Shown here: in pieces, positions 38,201 to 41,525 of the stretch | Layout: each line of letters opens with the position of its first letter | Position numbering within the stretch: position 1 is the stretch's first letter | NCBI GenBank assembly: GCA_016873715.1 | Contig: VGWF01000026.1 | Location: 1-41,525, forward strand | Length of the DNA stretch: 41,525 bases | Direction of reading: 5' to 3' | From: Lentisphaerota bacterium | GTDB taxonomy: Bacteria; Verrucomicrobiota; Kiritimatiellia; PWTM01 | Notes under the pieces: generated by a model | What the model was told of the DNA's origin: nothing | Database searches by the model: none | What the model saw: the letters and a program-made list of their open reading frames with translations, nothing else | Position numbers and translations under genes: made by a program

Positions 38201-41165
38201 CGTCCGCCGCCTTCTTCTGCGCGGGCGCCTCGGCGAGCGCCTTCGCGGCGGCGTCGACCCGCGCCTGCGCCTGCGGCTCGGCCTGGCGGGCCTGCGCGAG
38301 CGCGGCCTTTGCGGCCTCGGACGCCTGGCGCTTCGCCGTCGCCTCGTCGGCCGCCTTCTGCTTCTCCTCGGGAGACTTCGCGGCATCCGCGGCGACCGCC
38401 TTGGCGGCGGCGTCGGCCGCCTGCGCGGCCGGTTCGGCGGACTTCAACGCGCCGTCGGCCGCGGCGACCTGGGCCTTCGCGGCGGCGAGGGCGTCGTCTG
38501 CCGCCTTCTTCTGCGCGGGCGCCTCGGCGAGCGCCTTCGCGGCGGCCTCGACCCGGGCCTGCGCCTGCTGCTCGCTCTGGCGGGCCTGCGCGAGCGCCGC
38601 CTTCGCGGCCTCGGCGGCCTTGCGCTTCGCGTCCTCGTCGGCCGCGGCCTGCTGTTTCTCCGCGTCGGTGACCGGCTTGAGGTCGGCTTCCGCGGCGGCG
38701 GCGGCCTGCTCCGCGGCCTGCAACGCGGCCGTGGCGGCGGCCACCCGGGCGCGGAGCGGGGCGGCCGCGGTCTCGGCGGCCCCGGCCTGCGCCTCGGCGT
38801 CCGAGAGCGCCTGCGCCGCGGTGGCGGCCTGCGCGGCCAGCCGCGGCTCGGACTGCTGGGCGCGGGTCAGCGACGACTTCGCGCTGTCGGCGGTCCGGCG
38901 TAGCGCCGTCGCCTGGGCCGTCGCCTTCTTGGCGTCCTCGTCGATCCTCGCCGCGACCTCCGCGGCGGCCCGCGCGGCGGCCTCGGCCTCGCGCGCCGCC
39001 TTCTCGGCCGCGTCGTAGGCCTGCTGGAGCGGGAGCGCGGCGGCCTTGGCGTCCTCGAGCGTCTTGTCAAGGCCGGGCTTCACACCCGTCGCGTCGGCCA
39101 GCGCCTTGACGGCCTCGGGCACGGCGGCCTCGGCCTGCTTGAGCTCCGCCACGCCCTGGTCGCCGGCGAGGTTTCTCGCGTCCGTCGCCTGCTGCCGTTT
39201 CGCGATGGCGACCCGGCTCGCGTCGGCATAGGCCTTGTCCGCCGCCTGCATCGCGGCCCGCAGCGGGACGATCGCCGCCTCGGCGTCGCGCGCCGCGACG
39301 ACGGCCACCTCGAACTCGGCCCGGGCCCGGTCCTCCGGGTTCATCGCGGCGAGCATTTCCGTCCACGCCTGGTTCGCCGCCGTGCGCCGCTCGGCCGCCG
39401 TTTTCTCGGCGGCCGCGAGGCCCGCCCGCGCGTTGTCCGCCGCCGCCTTGGCCGCGACGACCGCGGCGTCGGCGTCGCGGACCGCCTGCTCCGCCGCCTG
39501 CATCGCCTGCGTCGCCGCGGCGACCTTCGCCGTGACGCCCGCGAGGGCCGCCTCGGCCGCCTTCTTCCGCGCGTCGGCCTCGGCCAGCTTCTGCGCCGCG
39601 GCGGCGGCCTGGCCCTGCGCCGCCTGTTGCTTCTGCTGGGCCTGCGCGAGCGCGGTGCGGGACGCCTCCGCCTCCGCCCGCCGCGTCGCCACCAGCGCGG
39701 TCGCCTGCTGGCTCTCCTGTTCGACGCGGAGGATGTCCTTCGCCGTCTCGCATGCGGCCTGGTGCGTCGCCTGAACGGTGGCGACCTGCCCGACCGCGTT
39801 CGTCACGGCCTCGTCGGCGGTCTTCCGCGCGGTATCGATGTCGGCCAGCCGCTGGCCGGCGGCCGCGACCAGCGCCTGCGCGTGCTGCTCGCTCTGCTGC
39901 GCCCGCGCGACGAGATCCGCGGGCTGGCCCGGCGCGGCCGCCGTGGCCGCCTGGGTCTTCACGTTGGCCATGACCTGGTCGACGAGTTGCTTGTGGGCCG
40001 TCGCCTCGTTCATCGTCTGCGCGACGGCGGCGGTCCGCGCCCGCGCCTGTGCCTCGACCTGCTGCGCCTGCGCCAGCGCCGTCGCGGTGTCGGCCACCGC
40101 CTTGCGCCGCGCGGTCGCGTCGGCCAGCACCTTGCCCTTCTCCCCTGCGATCGCCGCGGCGTCCTGCGCGGCCTTGTCCGCGGTCGCGGTGGCGGTCGCG
40201 GCCGTCGCCGTACGGCCCTTGGCGGCGGCGAGGGCGTCGTCGGCCGGCTTCTTCTCCGCCTCGGCCTGGGCCACCGCCTGTGCCGCGGCGGCGGCCGGGG
40301 CCTGCGCCTGCGACTCGGCCTGCTGCGCCTGGGCGAGGGCGGCCGCGGTGTCGGTGGCGGTCTTGCGCTTCGCGGCGGCCTCGTCGGCGGCCTGCTTCTT
40401 CTCGGGTTCCGGCTTGGCGGCATCGGCGGCGATCTGTCCGGCCCGGGCCTCGGCCTCCTGGGCCGCCTTGCCCGCGGCGTCGGCCGCGGCCGCGGCGGTC
40501 GTGACCTGGGTCCGGAGCGCGGCGAGGGCGTCGTCCGCCGCCTTCTTCTGCGCGAGGGCTTCGGCGAGTTTCTTCGCGGCGGCGTCGGCCGGGGCCTGCG
40601 CCTGCGGCTCGGCCTGCTGCGCCTGGGCGAGGGCGGTCCGCGCCGCCTCGGCGGCCTTGCGGGCGGCGTCGGCGTCGGCCGCCGCCCTGGCGGCCTCGTC
40701 CGCGATGCGTGTGACCTCGGCGGCCTTCGCTTTCGCGGCGGCGTCGGAGTCCTGGACGGCCTTGTCCGCCGCGGCGACGGCCTGCTGGGCCGCGGCGACC
40801 GCGGCGTTGGCGTCCGCCAGCGCCTTGTCCGGCGCCGCCTTGGCGTTGGTCGTGTCGGTGAGCGCCTGGTTCGCGGCGGCCAGCCCGGCTTCGGCGGGCT
40901 TCTGCTGGCCCGCGACGAGATCGTCGACCTGCTTCTTCGCGTCGGCCGCCTGCTGCCGCTTCGTCGCGGCCGCCTGCTCGGCGGCGGTTTGCGCGGCGAC
41001 GGCCTGGTCGGTGGCGGCTCGGGCGGGAGGGACGGCGGCCGCGGCTTCGCGGGCCGCCTGGTCGGCCGCCGCGAAGGCGGCGTTGGTGACGATCGCGGCG
41101 GCGGCCTGGAAACAGACCGCCGAGGCGAGCAGGAGAACAAGAACTGGAATCGACCGGGTTCTCAT
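35274..41165 (-). CDS. Giant alanine-rich coiled-coil protein with PSCyt2 (DUF1549) and PSD1 (DUF1553) domains
   Basis: This 1963-residue protein has a Sec signal peptide (about 1-24, ending QAAAA). About residues 25-1440 are almost entirely Ala, Lys, Gln, Glu and Asp in long helices. Repeated phrases (AAKRKxA, AALAQAQQAE, QKKAADDALAAAK) recur about every 86-98 residues, giving roughly 14-15 degenerate copies. From about Asn1447 the sequence is a normal PSCyt2 domain (NRIDELVFAKL, RRAHLDITGRLPS, YWAMKWSDALRIKAE) followed by PSD1 (PENPWFTKAVVNRTWAWVMGRG, LILTSTTYQ-like MILTSTTYQFSS, LNSPEF-like INSPEFLLRH). No CxxCH haem motif was seen, unlike PSCyt1-containing relatives. It is the first gene of the unit with DUF1501 and the PPC-like protein. 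Long open frames on the opposite strand across the coiled coil are codon-bias shadows. Confidence 0.85.
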   Translation of the reverse strand: MRTRSIPVLVLLLASAVCFQAAAAIVTNAAFAAADQAAREAAAAVPPARAATDQAVAAQTAAEQAAATKRQQAADAKKQVDDLVAGQQKPAEAGLAAANQALTDTTNAKAAPDKALADANAAVAAAQQAVAAADKAVQDSDAAAKAKAAEVTRIADEAARAAADADAARKAAEAARTALAQAQQAEPQAQAPADAAAKKLAEALAQKKAADDALAALRTQVTTAAAAADAAGKAAQEAEARAGQIAADAAKPEPEKKQAADEAAAKRKTATDTAAALAQAQQAESQAQAPAAAAAQAVAQAEAEKKPADDALAAAKGRTATAATATATADKAAQDAAAIAGEKGKVLADATARRKAVADTATALAQAQQVEAQARARTAAVAQTMNEATAHKQLVDQVMANVKTQAATAAAPGQPADLVARAQQSEQHAQALVAAAGQRLADIDTARKTADEAVTNAVGQVATVQATHQAACETAKDILRVEQESQQATALVATRRAEAEASRTALAQAQQKQQAAQGQAAAAAQKLAEADARKKAAEAALAGVTAKVAAATQAMQAAEQAVRDADAAVVAAKAAADNARAGLAAAEKTAAERRTAANQAWTEMLAAMNPEDRARAEFEVAVVAARDAEAAIVPLRAAMQAADKAYADASRVAIAKRQQATDARNLAGDQGVAELKQAEAAVPEAVKALADATGVKPGLDKTLEDAKAAALPLQQAYDAAEKAAREAEAAARAAAEVAARIDEDAKKATAQATALRRTADSAKSSLTRAQQSEPRLAAQAATAAQALSDAEAQAGAAETAAAPLRARVAAATAALQAAEQAAAAAEADLKPVTDAEKQQAAADEDAKRKAAEAAKAALAQARQSEQQAQARVEAAAKALAEAPAQKKAADDALAAAKAQVAAADGALKSAEPAAQAADAAAKAVAADAAKSPEEKQKAADEATAKRQASEAAKAALAQARQAEPQAQARVDAAAKALAEAPAQKKAADDALAAAKAKTAPLDGPAQAAEQAAQAAEAVARTLAERAGRTEAQKQQAAAAAAAKRQAAGEAKAALTAAQAAQQGPLAQANAASKKLAQAQAKRKVADASLANTRTQITTGTAALQAAEQVAQAAAKTADEKNQVAAGAAAKRKAAADAAAALAAAQQAEQQAQAAATAAAQKLGEAQASKKPADDALANLKAQTAAAASAVQAAEQAAQAAQAAAAQIAADAAKPEAEKKQAADDAAAKRKTADDAKAALAKAQQGEQAAQAQAAAAGQKLADADAQKNAADQALAGAKGRTAADAWAQQAAQDSGKDVLPLDAAHRQAAALAAERRKAANDAKAALDPKAKALEQAAVQANNAAQALSRAEARKKSAEEGLEGLKNRIAAAKQSHVADEEAAKAAEAAAVPLKAEAERTRAAYTAAVQVSDDRRGTVDRTKAVLYRIIAGARVPALMESPEPPKPSNRIDELVFAKLQAVGIQPRLCSDAVFVRRAHLDITGRLPSADDARAFIQDPDANKRPALVDRLLDRQEHADYWAMKWSDALRIKAEFPVKLWPNAAQAYHRWVWESVARNKRYDQFARELLTSSGSNFRVGPVNFYRAIQDKTPEGIAAIVALTMMGTRVHLWPAERRAGMAAFFTQIGYKPTSEWKEEIVFWDPLRSTAVPGSIAPGVDAVAKSVAMTNQIPPSLAEPLKQNGPVAAAFPDGVATTVPPNRDPREAFADWLIRPENPWFTKAVVNRTWAWVMGRGIVHEPDDIRDGNPPANPELLACLEQELVAGGYDLKRLKRMILTSTTYQFSSIMRDAKPEARANFANYLMRRVEAEVLIDAVNQITGSSDLYTSAVPEPFTYIPKEMSAVGLADGSVTSPFLTLFGRSARATGMEAERINEMASTQWLYMLNSAAIQGKLQNGPTLGAICSSGGKPAEIAERLYLTILSRFPTEADIRAAEEYAAGGATKGRDVWIDLSWALINSPEFLLRH

Positions 41166-41184
41166 CTCAAAGCGTTCCGGGCCG

Positions 41185-41216
41185 GGGACCGGGGCTTCCG
41201 GGGGCCCGCCGGTCCC
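41185..41216. other. Hairpin in the upstream region of the giant gene
   Basis: GGGACCGG (41185-41192) and CCGGTCCC (41209-41216) are perfect inverted arms around a 16-base loop, about 20 bases upstream of the minus-strand start at 41165. It could be in the 5' leader of that gene. The rest of 41217-41342 shows no gene or clear promoter. Confidence 0.4.
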
Positions 41217-41342
41217 TACGGCGATACTTCCAATGATCCTATCTCGCGGTCGCAGCCAACGCCAGCCGGAAGTCGGTGCCGGAAAGAGGCGCCGAAACCA
41301 GGCCGCCGGAGGGATGGAAGTTTCGGGGGAGGAAGGCGAAAC

Positions 41343-41525
41343 GGCTCTCCATCAAAGAAGGGGGCACGGCATCAACCGTAGGCCTATACGATAGGCCAAG
41401 AAGAGAAGAACGGAGGATGCCATGCCTTGGGAAGAGAGTGTGCTCAGTCTGCCCGGAATGCACGTGAAAAGGGTGGAGGGATGGAACGCGGTGCACGTAT
41501 GGGTGAGGTCGGAGGAGGAGGTGAG
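41343..41525 (+). mobile_element. Probable left end of an ISL3-like insertion sequence
   Basis: GGCTCTCC at 41343 resembles the GGCTCT start of ISL3-family terminal repeats, and a transposase-like reading frame begins 79 bases later. A perfect palindrome, GGCCTA-tacga-TAGGCC (41381-41397), lies between and includes a TATACG promoter-like stretch. The right end is outside the window, so neither the second terminal repeat nor a target duplication can be checked. Confidence 0.4.
41422..41525 (+). CDS. Start of a probable ISL3-family transposase (partial)
   Basis: The frame from ATG 41422 runs open to the window edge (34 complete codons). Its beginning, LSLPGMHVKRVEG then VHVWV, is like the N-terminal beta region that precedes the CxxC zinc motif of ISL3 transposases. 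GGAGGA at 41412-41417 is a good ribosome binding site. Too little is present to be sure of the family. Confidence 0.45.
   Translation, partial: MPWEESVLSLPGMHVKRVEGWNAVHVWVRSEEEV

Noticed and set aside
35184-41394. Very long plus-strand open frames opposite the giant coiled-coil gene (up to 1239 codons)
   Set aside because: They mirror Ala/Gln/Lys codon runs of the minus-strand gene, give low-complexity Arg/Gly/Leu or Ala/Ser/Cys peptides and show no domain.

Overview
The window is about 41.5 kb of very GC-rich bacterial DNA with dense, mostly overlapping genes. Several features point to the PVC superphylum (Planctomycetota, Verrucomicrobiota, Kiritimatiellota). These are an ECF sigma factor paired with a zinc-ribbon Ser/Thr kinase, a DUF2723 membrane protein, a PSCyt2/PSD1 (DUF1549/DUF1553) plus DUF1501 plus pre-peptidase-like gene set, and intergenic heptamer arrays mixed with palindromic elements. 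A Kiritimatiellota- or Verrucomicrobiota-like source is my best guess; the sequence alone does not settle it. No rRNA, tRNA or CRISPR array was recognised.

Layout. 1-326: octamer repeat and a weak promoter. 327-3001: an AraA-like sugar isomerase overlapping an MFS transporter, a probable sugar or sugar-acid uptake and isomerisation pair. 3002-8421: ECF sigma factor, large membrane Ser/Thr kinase and HEAT-repeat protein. The sigma and kinase genes carry the same upstream bipartite motif (TAAC, 16 bp, CGT), which suggests autoregulation. 8422-13926: a leucine-type attenuator (promoter, Leu-rich leader peptide, antiterminator and terminator) followed by leuA-aroE-pilD-aroK-glycosyltransferase, joined by 4-base overlaps or a 3-base gap. 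13927-15347: a 1.4 kb array of six palindromic elements of about 80 bp separated by heptamer tracts, between convergent genes. 15348-18779 (minus): DUF2723 protein with TPR-like C-terminus. 19065-24112 (minus): two overlapping hybrid histidine kinases. 24433-24810: YajD-like HNH protein. 24942-31442: tetR - outer-membrane factor - membrane fusion protein - RND pump operon. 31453-41165 (minus): PPC-like protein, DUF1501 protein, and a 1963-residue protein that joins about 1420 residues of alanine-rich coiled coil to PSCyt2/PSD1. 41343-41525: probable left end of an ISL3-like element cut by the window edge.

The most interesting items are the leucine attenuator placed in front of a mixed leucine/shikimate/prepilin-peptidase operon, the giant coiled-coil PSCyt2/PSD1 protein with its two partners, the shared sigma-factor promoter motif, the kinase with an apparently dead signal-peptidase-like domain and two in-frame repeat insertions, and the palindrome/heptamer array. 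All functional statements rest on motif recognition by eye; no database search was run.
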